Assembly (NCBI GenBank): GCA_017456015.1
Contig: JAFTLL010000004.1
Coordinates: 310,001 to 374,000, forward strand
DNA: 64,000 bases
Reading direction: 5' to 3'
DNA from: Clostridia bacterium
GTDB taxonomy: Bacteria; Bacillota_A; Clostridia; Oscillospirales; Acutalibacteraceae
This document shows positions 42,235-50,666 of this stretch, piece by piece; position 1 is the first letter of the stretch; each line of letters begins with the position of its first letter. The translations under genes and the position numbers were made by a program. The notes under the pieces were generated by a model. The model worked only from the letters and a program-made list of their open reading frames with translations, did not search any database and was not told where the DNA came from.

Positions 42235-42810
42235 ATGAATATTTGTGTATACGGTGCGGCCAGTAATAAAATAGACCGCAAATATATTGAAGAAACCGAA
42301 TACTTGGGCGAAGCCATGGCAAAAAGAGGGGACACCTTGGTGTTCGGCGGCGGCGCCGGCGGTGTTATGGGTGCGACTGCCCGCGGAATGACCCGCGGCG
42401 GCGGTAAAATTATCGGTGTTGCGCCAACCTTTTTTGTGGACGGTGTGTTATACCAAGAATGTACCGAATTTCACTCCACCGAAACCATGCGCCAGCGTAA
42501 ACAAATCATGGAGGACAATGCTGACGGCTTTATCGTTGCGCCGGGCGGCATCGGTACCTTTGAGGAATTTTTTGAAATTCTGACCTTAAAGCAGTTGAAC
42601 CGTCACGAAAAACCGATTGTTATTCTGAATGTCGGCGGTTATTATGATAAACTTCTTGCCTTTTTGGATTACGTCGCGGCAGAGCAGTTTATGAGCGAAA
42701 GCTGTAAGGAACTCTATCATACGGTGGAAACAGCAGACGAGGCATTGGATTATTTAGAGCATTACCAAGCCCATATGCGCTCTACCGAAGAATATAAAAA
42801 TTTGAGGTAA
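42235..42810 (+). CDS. LOG family protein (TIGR00730-type Rossmann fold)
   Basis: 191 residues. MNICVYGAASNKI, VFGGGAGGVMGATA and the signature APGGIGTFEEFFE of the LOG/lysine-decarboxylase-like family, which hydrolyses nucleoside 5'-monophosphates (cytokinin riboside 5'-monophosphate phosphoribohydrolase in some members). The PGGxGTxxE motif is intact. AGAGGTGAGCG precedes the ATG. It is the third SLOG-superfamily gene in a 14-kb stretch. The next gene (trmB) begins 8 nt downstream. Confidence 0.92.
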   Translation: MNICVYGAASNKIDRKYIEETEYLGEAMAKRGDTLVFGGGAGGVMGATARGMTRGGGKIIGVAPTFFVDGVLYQECTEFHSTETMRQRKQIMEDNADGFIVAPGGIGTFEEFFEILTLKQLNRHEKPIVILNVGGYYDKLLAFLDYVAAEQFMSESCKELYHTVETADEALDYLEHYQAHMRSTEEYKNLR

Positions 42811-42817
42811 TTGCGGC

Positions 42818-43492
42818 GTGCGAATGCGGAAAAAGAAAAATTTAGAGGACAGGTTAGCGGTTTGTGCGCCTGTCCTTCTGTCACCTGTATGCGAGGAAAG
42901 GCATTATGAAAAAGCGGCGGCCGGACAAGCCTATATCGATATGGCCGCCCTGTTCGGTACCGAACAGCCGATAGATTTGGAAATCGGTTGCGGCAAGGGC
43001 GGCTTTGCCTGTGCGCTGGCCGCAAAGGAACCGAACACACCGATTTTAGCGGTGGAAAAATGCGCTAATGTGTTGGTTGCCGGTTGCGAACGCGCGATGA
43101 AGGAAGAAATTCCAAACCTTCGCTTTTTGCAATGTGGTGCCGAACTCTTGACACGGTATTTGCGTCCCGCTTCGGTGCGGCGTATCTATTTGAATTTCAG
43201 TTGCCCTTATCCGAAAAAAGCCTATGAAAACCATCGGCTGACCGGTGTGAGATTTTTGGCAAACTATAAAAAACTGCTTATTCCCGAGGGGAAAATCATT
43301 CAAAAGACTGACAACCAAGCCTTTTTTGAATATTCCCTTGAACAGTTTTCGGCTGCGGGCTTTTTGCTGCAAAATATCGCATTGGATTTGCACAACAGCC
43401 CTTTCGCGCAAGACAATATTATAACCGAGTATGAGGCAAGATTTGTTGCCGAGGGCAAACCGATTTACCGTTTGGAGGCTCTGCCGAGATGA
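42818..43492 (+). CDS. trmB: tRNA (guanine-N7-)-methyltransferase
   Basis: 224 residues; makes m7G46 in tRNA with SAM. LEIGCGKGGFACALA is the SAM loop; AVEKCANVLV and the RLTG-FLANYKKLL region follow. The usual NFSDPWPKKR motif reads NFSCPYPKKA here, with Cys for the catalytic-motif Asp. GTG 42818 (GAGG 10 nt upstream) is preferred to ATG 42824. The stop overlaps the next ATG (ATGA), so it is coupled to the radical SAM gene. Confidence 0.88.
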   Translation: MRMRKKKNLEDRLAVCAPVLLSPVCEERHYEKAAAGQAYIDMAALFGTEQPIDLEIGCGKGGFACALAAKEPNTPILAVEKCANVLVAGCERAMKEEIPNLRFLQCGAELLTRYLRPASVRRIYLNFSCPYPKKAYENHRLTGVRFLANYKKLLIPEGKIIQKTDNQAFFEYSLEQFSAAGFLLQNIALDLHNSPFAQDNIITEYEARFVAEGKPIYRLEALPR

Positions 43493-45147
43493 GAGGGCTG
43501 CTTTGTGCCGTCAATTCGCAATACATACACGCCTCTTTGGCGGTTTGGTATCTGAAAGCAGCCGCTGAAAACAAACCGAAAGTTGTAGAGTCCACCGTGA
43601 ACCGTCCGGTGATGCAAACGGCCGCCGAGCTGATTGCAAGTAAGCCGGACTTTCTCGGTTTTTCCTGTTATATTTGGAACATTAACTATATTAAGGAACT
43701 CTGTACACAAGTAAAATCCGCCTTGCCGAAGGTTAAAATTCTGTTGGGCGGCCCCGAGGTGAGCTACCGTGCCGCCGAGGTTTTAAAGGAAATAAAAGAG
43801 GTCGACTTTGTCTGCACCGGCGAGGGGGAAATCCCCTATGCAAAACTCTACGCGGCGCTGGAAAACGGCCAAAGCCCGGAGGGAATCGAGGGCATCTACA
43901 CGCGGCAATTTGCCACGGTACCGTTTTTGACAAATCTTCTGCCGCCCGACCCATATGGGGAGGAATATTTTTCTGCATTACAGGGCAGAATTGCCTATAT
44001 CGAAAGCAGTCGCGGCTGTCCGTTCCGTTGTGCTTTTTGCCTTTCGGGGCGCTGCGGCGGTGTGCGGTTTTTTCCATTAGAGCAAACCAAAAAGCAAATG
44101 CTTTTGTTGGCCGCCTCGGGTACGAAAACCATAAAGTTTGTTGACCGTACATTCAATGCCGACCGCGCCCGCGCGCGGGAAATCTTTTCTTTTATAGGGG
44201 CGCATTACGGCAAGGAAATCCCACTGGGTGTTTGTTTCCATTTTGAGATTGCCGGAGATTTGCTCGACAAAGAAACCCTTGCGCTCTTAAAAAACCTGCC
44301 GGCCGGTGCAGTGCAATTTGAAATCGGTCTGCAAAGCTTTCATGAAGAAACCCTGCAAGCGGTGCATCGGAAAACCGATACAGCGCGCTTGTGCGCCAAT
44401 ATTCGAGCACTAATGGAAATGGGCAATATCCATGTCCACATTGATTTGATTGCCGGTCTGCCGCAGGAGGATATCGAAACCTTTGCAAACAGCTTCAACA
44501 TGGGGTATTCCCTGCAACCCCACCGCCTGCAATTTGGTTTTTTAAAGCTTTTGCACGGTGCGGATATGCGCGAGCAACCGCAGGAGTACCCCTGCGAGTA
44601 CAATCCGGCACCGCCCTATGAGGTTTTATCTACACCCTGGCTGAGCGAACAGGATTTGAGTACATTACATAAAATAGAGCAGATTTTTGACCGTATGCAC
44701 AACAGCGGCCGCTTCCGGCGAACCGAGGCCTATCTGCTTTTGGCGCTGGGCTGTACGCCCTTTGCGATTTTTGCAGAGCTGTCATCCTATCCGCCAGAGC
44801 GTTTTGCCACACCGGACAAGCTGACCGAATTACTTATGTCGGTTTTCTCTAACCGTGCCGACCCGATGCGTTTGCGTGATTGCCTGGTTTGTGACCGCAT
44901 GGCAACCAACCAAAACCGCCGGTTGCCGTCGGTTCTGCGGATTGAGGATAAACGGCTCAAAAAACTGCGTGCAAAATATAAGAATGCCGCAACCGATGTG
45001 GCTTGGCTTTATGCCGAACAAAGGGCGGTTTGTGTGGATTATACCGAGCGCAATCGGGTGACGGGTGAATACCCGTTGCACACCTTTGTGCCGGAGGATA
45101 TAGAAAGCAATGGAAAGGTGAATACAGATGAGAAAAAAACAATTTAA
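43489..45147 (+). CDS. B12-binding radical SAM protein, DUF4080 type
   Basis: 552 residues: a cobalamin-binding-like domain (about 1-135; LGFSCYIWNINYI, LLGGPEVSYR) and a radical SAM core with SRGCPFRCAFC (Cys177/181/184) binding the 4Fe-4S cluster. Further motifs are FVDRTFNAD, FEIGLQSFHEETL and HIDLIAGLPQED. The DUF4080 C-terminus follows. Substrate unknown; relatives are often annotated as Fe-S oxidoreductases or tRNA methylthiotransferase-like. It overlaps trmB by 4 and htpG by 20 bases, so all three are co-translated. Confidence 0.88.
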   Translation: MRGLLCAVNSQYIHASLAVWYLKAAAENKPKVVESTVNRPVMQTAAELIASKPDFLGFSCYIWNINYIKELCTQVKSALPKVKILLGGPEVSYRAAEVLKEIKEVDFVCTGEGEIPYAKLYAALENGQSPEGIEGIYTRQFATVPFLTNLLPPDPYGEEYFSALQGRIAYIESSRGCPFRCAFCLSGRCGGVRFFPLEQTKKQMLLLAASGTKTIKFVDRTFNADRARAREIFSFIGAHYGKEIPLGVCFHFEIAGDLLDKETLALLKNLPAGAVQFEIGLQSFHEETLQAVHRKTDTARLCANIRALMEMGNIHVHIDLIAGLPQEDIETFANSFNMGYSLQPHRLQFGFLKLLHGADMREQPQEYPCEYNPAPPYEVLSTPWLSEQDLSTLHKIEQIFDRMHNSGRFRRTEAYLLLALGCTPFAIFAELSSYPPERFATPDKLTELLMSVFSNRADPMRLRDCLVCDRMATNQNRRLPSVLRIEDKRLKKLRAKYKNAATDVAWLYAEQRAVCVDYTERNRVTGEYPLHTFVPEDIESNGKVNTDEKKTI

Positions 45148-47008
45148 AGCCGAATCACAAAAACTGTTGGATATGATGATTCACTCAATTTACACCCACA
45201 AGGAAATCTTTTTGCGCGAGCTGATTTCCAACGCGAGCGACGCATTGGACAAGCTTTATTTCCGTTCCCTGACCGATAGCGAGGTTGGACGCAAACGGGA
45301 GGACTTTCGGATTGATTTGGCGCTGGATAAGCAGGCTCGCACCCTGACCATCACCGACAACGGCTGCGGCATGACCGAAGCCGAATTGGAGCAGAACCTC
45401 GGCACGATTGCCAAAAGCGGTTCGGGCGCATTCAAGCAGGAAAACGAAAAAACTGAGGATGTTGAAATCATCGGTCAATTCGGTGTCGGCTTTTATTCCG
45501 CCTTTATGGTCAGCGATAGGGTGGAGGTGCGCAGTCGCGCCTACGGTGCGGACCAGGCCTTTTTGTGGGAGAGTGACGGTGTCGACGGCTATACCGTTCG
45601 TCCCGATACCATGGAGTCGGCCGGTACGGTTATCACATTAAAAATCAAAGAAAATACCGAAAACGAGAACTATGATGAATTTTTAGAGCCCCACCGTATT
45701 GCCGCGTTGGTGAAAAAATATTCAGATTATATCCATTACCCGATTCAAATGGAAATGGAGGAAAGCCGGCCGAAGGAGGGCACCGAGGGCGAGTATGAAA
45801 CGGTCAAGGAACTGAAAACTCTCAATAGTATGGTGCCGCTGTGGCGCAAAAACAAATCGGAAATCACCGAGGAGGATTACAACCGCTTTTATAAGGAAAA
45901 GTTTTTCGATTTTGCCGACCCGGTAAAGGTCATTCACAGCAAAACCGAGGGTCAAGTGACCTATGATGCGCTTTTGTATATTCCCGAACGCGCACCCTTT
46001 GATTATTACACCAAGGATTTTAAAAAGGGCTTGGCCCTCTATTCCAACGGCGTTATGATTATGGAACAATGCGCCGATTTGCTTCCGGATTATTACAGTT
46101 TTGTCAAAGGTCTGGTGGACAGCGCCGACCTTTCGCTCAACATTTCGCGCGAACTGTTACAGCATGACCATCAGCTCAAACTGATTGCCAAAAACATTGA
46201 AAAGAAAATCCATACCGAACTGAAAAAACTGCTCGATACCGAGCGTGAAAAGTACGAAAAGCTCTGGAAGGCCTTTGGTATGCAAATTAAATTTGGTGTC
46301 TATAATGACTATGGTATACACAAGGACAGCTTAAAGGATTTGTTGCTTTTCTATTCCATGAACGAGAAAAAGCCGGTCACGCTGGAAGAATACATTTCCA
46401 AAATGCCCGAGGAGCAGAAGGAAATCTACTATGCCTGCGGCGAAACCAACGATAAAATTGATATGTTGCCCCAGTTGGAGGGGGTACGCGCCAAGGGCTA
46501 TGATGCACTGTTCTTAACCGAAAACGTCGATGAATTCTGCTTGCAGGTGCTGGGCGAGCATAAAGAAAAAAGGTTCCACAATGTTTGCGCCGGAGACCTC
46601 GACCTTGGCAGCAGTGAGGAAAGCGATGCACTAAAAGAGCGCAATGAGGCGGCAAAGGATTTGTTTGCCGCAATGAAAGAAGCGCTGGGCGATGCCGTGA
46701 CCGACATTCGGTTCACCGGCAATTTAAAGGACCATCCGGTCTGCCTGGTGAGCGAGGGTGGCCTTTCGGTGGATATGGAAAAGGTGCTCAACAGTATGCC
46801 GACCGGCGAAAAGGTCAAGGCAAAGGTCATTTTAGAAATCAATGCCGAGCACCCGATTGCCGCCAAATTGGAAACTTTGAAGGACGCCGACCCCGAAGCC
46901 CTAAAAAAATATGCCAAGGTGCTGTTTGCATCGGCACGGCTCATCAGCGGCCTGCCCTGTGAAAACCCAACCGAGTTTTCGCGCTTGATTTGCGAAATTA
47001 TGCTGTAA
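45128..47008 (+). CDS. htpG: Hsp90-family chaperone HtpG
   Basis: 626 residues. The ATPase domain shows LRELISNASDALDKL, TITDNGCGM, GTIAKSGSGAF and GQFGVGFYSAFMV; the middle and C-terminal dimerisation domains follow. Cytoplasmic ATP-dependent chaperone. Unusually, it is translationally tied to a radical SAM gene rather than standing alone. ATG 45128 preceded by GGAAAGGTGAATACAG; terminator after the stop. Confidence 0.96.
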   Translation: MRKKQFKAESQKLLDMMIHSIYTHKEIFLRELISNASDALDKLYFRSLTDSEVGRKREDFRIDLALDKQARTLTITDNGCGMTEAELEQNLGTIAKSGSGAFKQENEKTEDVEIIGQFGVGFYSAFMVSDRVEVRSRAYGADQAFLWESDGVDGYTVRPDTMESAGTVITLKIKENTENENYDEFLEPHRIAALVKKYSDYIHYPIQMEMEESRPKEGTEGEYETVKELKTLNSMVPLWRKNKSEITEEDYNRFYKEKFFDFADPVKVIHSKTEGQVTYDALLYIPERAPFDYYTKDFKKGLALYSNGVMIMEQCADLLPDYYSFVKGLVDSADLSLNISRELLQHDHQLKLIAKNIEKKIHTELKKLLDTEREKYEKLWKAFGMQIKFGVYNDYGIHKDSLKDLLLFYSMNEKKPVTLEEYISKMPEEQKEIYYACGETNDKIDMLPQLEGVRAKGYDALFLTENVDEFCLQVLGEHKEKRFHNVCAGDLDLGSSEESDALKERNEAAKDLFAAMKEALGDAVTDIRFTGNLKDHPVCLVSEGGLSVDMEKVLNSMPTGEKVKAKVILEINAEHPIAAKLETLKDADPEALKKYAKVLFASARLISGLPCENPTEFSRLICEIML

Positions 47009-47025
47009 CAAAAAGCGAAAAGAAA

Positions 47026-47063
47026 AAGGACATCCTTGTAAAAAGGGTGTCCTTAATTTTTTT
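47026..47063 (+). terminator. htpG terminator
   Basis: 12-bp stem (47026-47037 with 47043-47054, one U-G pair), then AATTTTTTT. Confidence 0.85.
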
Positions 47064-47187
47064 GGGGTTTTAAGCAAAATTCAAACCGGATAAGCATATA
47101 TTTTAAAAGGAACAAAAAAGTCAGCCGTCCAGTCGGCACATAAGACTACAAAGAGGAGAAAAGAAAAATCTCCGGAAAGGATAAAAT

Positions 47188-48111
47188 ATGAATTTGTTTC
47201 TGCCGGAGGGGCAGCTGTTACATATGCCCCGGAATAAGTATATCTTGTCCAGACCGTCGGCCATTGCACAGGCGGCGGCTGAGGGGACGATTTTGGAAGC
47301 GACGGCAACGGTTTGCAACCAGAACCATGACCTGCTCTGCGATTTGGGGAGTATGCGCGGCGTGATTCCGCGTGACGCGGGGGCAATCGGTATTGCCGAG
47401 GGGCAGGTGCGCGATATTGCGTTGATTTCGCGGGTTGGCAAGCCGGTCAGCTTTGTGGTTACCGAAATCCGCAGCGATGCCGAAGGCCGGCCGCTTGCCA
47501 TTTTATCCCGTGAACGAGCACAACGCCTTTGTTTAGAGCATTATATCAATAAACTGCAACCCGGACAGATTATCGATGCGAAAATTACCCACTTTGAAAA
47601 CTTTGGGGCTTTTTGCGATATTGGTTGCGGTGTGATTGCTTTACTGCCGATTAACGCCATTTCGGTATCCCGGATTTCGCATCCATCCGACCGGTTTCGC
47701 TGTGGAGAGAACATAAAGGCAGTGGTACGCACACGGGACAGTGCAGGACGGATTACTTTGAGTTGTAAAGAACTGCTGGGCACATGGCAGGAAAACGCCG
47801 GTAGATTTACCCAAGGCGAAACGGTATCGGGTATCGTTCGTTCGGTGGAGGATTATGGTGTGTTTATAGAATTGACGCCCAACCTTGCCGGTCTGGCCGA
47901 GCCGCTGGCTGATGTGGAAATCGGGCAGCACACCAGCGTTTACATAAAAAGCCTGCTCCCTGAAAAAATGAAGGTGAAGCTGATTATTATCGACCTGTTA
48001 AAAGACCCACCGGCGCCGGTTCCGGTCAAATACTATCTGGATACCGGCCGGTTAGAGCGTTGGGTTTATTCCCCGAAAGAATGCCCGAAAATCATTGAAA
48101 CGGTATTTTAA
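47188..48111 (+). CDS. S1 RNA-binding domain protein (S1-like)
   Basis: 307 residues with three S1-type OB folds: a diverged one (about 33-105; GTILEATATV), a typical one (122-190; GQIIDAKITHFENFGAFCDIG) and another (206-268; GETVSGIVRSVEDYGVFIEL). It resembles the short ribosomal-S1-like proteins of Firmicutes and may bind mRNA on the ribosome. ATG after GGAAAGGATAAAAT. Monocistronic. Confidence 0.85.
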   Translation: MNLFLPEGQLLHMPRNKYILSRPSAIAQAAAEGTILEATATVCNQNHDLLCDLGSMRGVIPRDAGAIGIAEGQVRDIALISRVGKPVSFVVTEIRSDAEGRPLAILSRERAQRLCLEHYINKLQPGQIIDAKITHFENFGAFCDIGCGVIALLPINAISVSRISHPSDRFRCGENIKAVVRTRDSAGRITLSCKELLGTWQENAGRFTQGETVSGIVRSVEDYGVFIELTPNLAGLAEPLADVEIGQHTSVYIKSLLPEKMKVKLIIIDLLKDPPAPVPVKYYLDTGRLERWVYSPKECPKIIETVF

Positions 48112-48115
48112 AAAT

Positions 48116-48148
48116 AACAGCGGTGCTCTTTTATAGAGCACCGCTGTT
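48116..48148. terminator. bidirectional terminator between the S1 gene and copA
   Basis: Perfect 14-bp stem (48116-48129 with 48135-48148). The T-rich tail (ATTTTTAA) is on the minus strand, so it serves copA best. Confidence 0.8.
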
Positions 48149-48159
48149 GATAAATGGAA

Positions 48160-48372
48160 TTACGACTCGTGGCGGATAACGGTATAGCCTGCTTCTTGTA
48201 TCGCCGTATCCAAGGTTTTGTCTTCTACCGGTTCGGAAAGCGTAATGTGTGCGCATTTGTTTCCCAAATCGATGGTCACGCCGGTTACGCCCGGCACGGT
48301 CTCCAACGCGGCTTGCACACGCGCGGCACAGTGTGCGCACATCATGCCCTCAATATACACCTTTTTTTCCAT
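48160..48372 (-). CDS. copZ: embedded copper chaperone CopZ, internal start in the copA frame
   Basis: Inside copA, and in the same frame, AGGAGG (48380-48385 as its complement) stands 7 nt before an ATG (48370-48372). The product would be a free 70-residue HMA protein, MEKKVYIEGMMCAHCAARV..., the normal size of CopZ. The linker residues TGGKHM of the fusion are simply the translated ribosome site. I infer that an ancestral copA-copZ operon lost the copA stop codon and now may make both a fusion and free CopZ. Confidence 0.5.
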   Translation of the reverse strand: MEKKVYIEGMMCAHCAARVQAALETVPGVTGVTIDLGNKCAHITLSEPVEDKTLDTAIQEAGYTVIRHES

Positions 48373-50550
48373 GTGTTTTCCTCCTGTATTTTCCGCTGCT
48401 GATGCAGCGGTTTGTTTTTTATGAAAATTGCGCAAACGCAAAGCGTTGCCGACAACAAAAATACTGCTGAAACTCATCGCCGCCGCGGCCAGCGAGGGGT
48501 CTAAATGCACACCCAGCAGACCGGTGGCCAGCGGAATACAAAGGCTGTTGTAAAACAGTGCCCAAAACAGATTTCCTTTGATGTTTCGCATAACGGCACG
48601 GCTGAGCGAAATGGCGGTGCACACCTGTTCAAGCTGATTGCCCATGATGACGATTTGCGCCGATTCGATGGCAATATCGGTTCCGGCGCCGATGGCAATA
48701 CCCACATCGGCTTCGGTTAATGCGGGGGCGTCGTTTATACCGTCACCAACCATCGCGACCAACCCCTTTTGCTTTAAGAGCCGGACCTTTTCCTGCTTGT
48801 TTTGCGGAAGCACGTCGGCAACATAGCTACTGATACCGACAGCGTCGGCAATTTCCTTGGCGGCGGCTGTATTGTCACCGGTCAGCATAACCGTATCAAT
48901 ACCCATTTGGTGCAGGTCCGCAATGGCCTGCTTCGCGTCGGGCTTGATTTGGTCTTTAATGATAAATTTGCCGACAATTTTATCGTTCTCGGTCACAAAG
49001 ACGGTTGTACCGTTTTTGGCGATATTCTTTTTGCCCGCGCCGGTCAACAAACTGCTGCCGACAAAATACCGGTTTTCTCCAATGCTTGCCGAAACCCCCT
49101 TGCCGGGGATGGTTTCGAAATCGGTCACTTCTCGGAGCGGTAAATTCTTCTGCTTGGCGGCGGCAACAATGGCGGCGGCCAAGGGATGATTGGAATGGCT
49201 TTCAATCGCGGCGGCAATCGATAACACGGTGTTTTGGTCGGCATGGTAGGCGGTAAAGGCCTCCACGGCCGGCGTACCGACGGTAATCGTACCGGTTTTA
49301 TCAAAAACAACCGTTTTTACCTTATGGGAGGTTTCCAAGGCCTCGCCGGATTTGATTAAAATACCCAGCGCGGCACCGCGGCCGGTACCGACCATAATCG
49401 AGGTCGGGGTGGCCAGTCCCAATGCACAGGGGCAGGAAACAACCAAGACCGAAATGGCGTGGGTCAGGGCGGTTTCAAGACCCTTGCCCAACAGCATCCA
49501 AGCGGCAAAGCTCAAAAGCGCAATGCCAAATACGATAGGCAGAAAAATGCCGCTGACCTTGTCGGCCAGTTTCGAAATCGGCGCCTTTTTTGAAGCGGCC
49601 TGTTCTACCAAGCGGATAATCTCGGACAGCACGGTGTCCTCACCGACCGAGGTAATTTCCACGCGGATATATCCGCTTTGCAAAACGGTCGCGCCGATGA
49701 CGGTACTGCCGATGCCCACCGCTTCGGGCAAGTTTTCGCCGGTTAAAAAGGCCTTGTTTACAGCACCTTCGCCGAAAATGACCTTTCCGTCGGCCGGGAC
49801 AGCATCGCCGGTTTTTACGATAACGATATCACCCACACGAAGCTCACTGACCAAAACATTTTGTTCGCCGTCGGCGGTCTGTAAGAGCGCGGTTTTCGGG
49901 CTTAAATTCATCAGGGCTGTAATCGCGCCGGCCGTTTTGGATTTGGAACGGCTTTCTAAATATTTGCCCAGACAGATTAAGGTGAGAATCATGCCGGCCG
50001 TTTCAAAATACAAATGGGTCGCCTGCGCATCAAAAAAGAGCAAATAGAGGCTGTAAAGAAATGCGATGCCGCTACCAACAGCAATCAAAGAATTCATGTT
50101 GGGCGCACCCTTAAACAAGGCTTTGCATCCACTTGTAAAAATAGAAAAATTCACAATCAAAATCGGAAGAGTCAGCAGAAACTGCACGATACCCGACACC
50201 ATACGGTCCTGCAAAAAAGCAGGCAGGGGCAGATGCCACATATGCCCCATACCGAGGTAAAACAGCGGCAACATAAAAATAAGCGACAGGACAAACCGCC
50301 TTTTAAAAGCGGCCGTTTCTTTTTGCGCAGGTGCTGCGGCGGCATCCTTTTTTAGTGTCGCAGTATAACCGGCACGCGAAACAGCGTTACAGATATCAGC
50401 AGATGTAACTGTTCCCGGTTGGTAATCGACCAGCATGGTTTTGGTCAGCAGATTGACCTGCACAGATTTTACATTCAACGCACCCACAGCCTTTTCCACC
50501 CGGGCGCTGCACGCCGCACAGCTCATACCTGTGACAATATATTCTTCCAT
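48160..50550 (-). CDS. copA: Cu(I)-exporting P-type ATPase with fused C-terminal copper chaperone domain
   Basis: 796 residues. N-terminal HMA domain (GMSCAAC, Cys11/14), eight membrane segments, VVSCPCALGLATP copper channel, DKTGTIT phosphorylation site, SHSNHPLAAA nucleotide-binding HP motif and GDGINDAP. After the usual CopA end (ALRLRNFHKK) the frame continues through an Ala/Thr linker into a second HMA domain (GMMCAHC). The start is ATG 50550, after GGAGGATGTA. It pumps excess Cu(I) out of the cell. No CsoR or CopY gene is nearby. Confidence 0.96.
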   Translation of the reverse strand: MEEYIVTGMSCAACSARVEKAVGALNVKSVQVNLLTKTMLVDYQPGTVTSADICNAVSRAGYTATLKKDAAAAPAQKETAAFKRRFVLSLIFMLPLFYLGMGHMWHLPLPAFLQDRMVSGIVQFLLTLPILIVNFSIFTSGCKALFKGAPNMNSLIAVGSGIAFLYSLYLLFFDAQATHLYFETAGMILTLICLGKYLESRSKSKTAGAITALMNLSPKTALLQTADGEQNVLVSELRVGDIVIVKTGDAVPADGKVIFGEGAVNKAFLTGENLPEAVGIGSTVIGATVLQSGYIRVEITSVGEDTVLSEIIRLVEQAASKKAPISKLADKVSGIFLPIVFGIALLSFAAWMLLGKGLETALTHAISVLVVSCPCALGLATPTSIMVGTGRGAALGILIKSGEALETSHKVKTVVFDKTGTITVGTPAVEAFTAYHADQNTVLSIAAAIESHSNHPLAAAIVAAAKQKNLPLREVTDFETIPGKGVSASIGENRYFVGSSLLTGAGKKNIAKNGTTVFVTENDKIVGKFIIKDQIKPDAKQAIADLHQMGIDTVMLTGDNTAAAKEIADAVGISSYVADVLPQNKQEKVRLLKQKGLVAMVGDGINDAPALTEADVGIAIGAGTDIAIESAQIVIMGNQLEQVCTAISLSRAVMRNIKGNLFWALFYNSLCIPLATGLLGVHLDPSLAAAAMSFSSIFVVGNALRLRNFHKKQTAASAAENTGGKHMEKKVYIEGMMCAHCAARVQAALETVPGVTGVTIDLGNKCAHITLSEPVEDKTLDTAIQEAGYTVIRHES

Positions 50551-50591
50551 TACATCCTCCGATTGGTTATAGTAAGTCTTTGCTAACATAT

Positions 50592-50620
50592 ATTATATCC
50601 ATTTAAATGGGCTTTGTCAA
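50592..50620 (-). promoter_or_regulatory. copA promoter with palindrome in the spacer
   Basis: Minus-strand TTGACA (50615-50620), 17 nt, TATAAT (50592-50597). The perfect palindrome CCATTTAAATGG (50599-50610) fills the spacer and is a candidate copper-repressor site. Confidence 0.75.
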
Positions 50621-50627
50621 ACAAAAA

Positions 50628-50651
50628 CAGGCGTTGCAAAAGCAACGCCTG
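50628..50651 (-). terminator. gap terminator
   Basis: 10-bp stem (50628-50637 with 50642-50651, loop AAAA); minus-strand tail TTTTTGT. It lies 7 bp from the copA -35 element. Confidence 0.85.
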
Positions 50652-50666
50652 CCGAAATCGAAAAGG

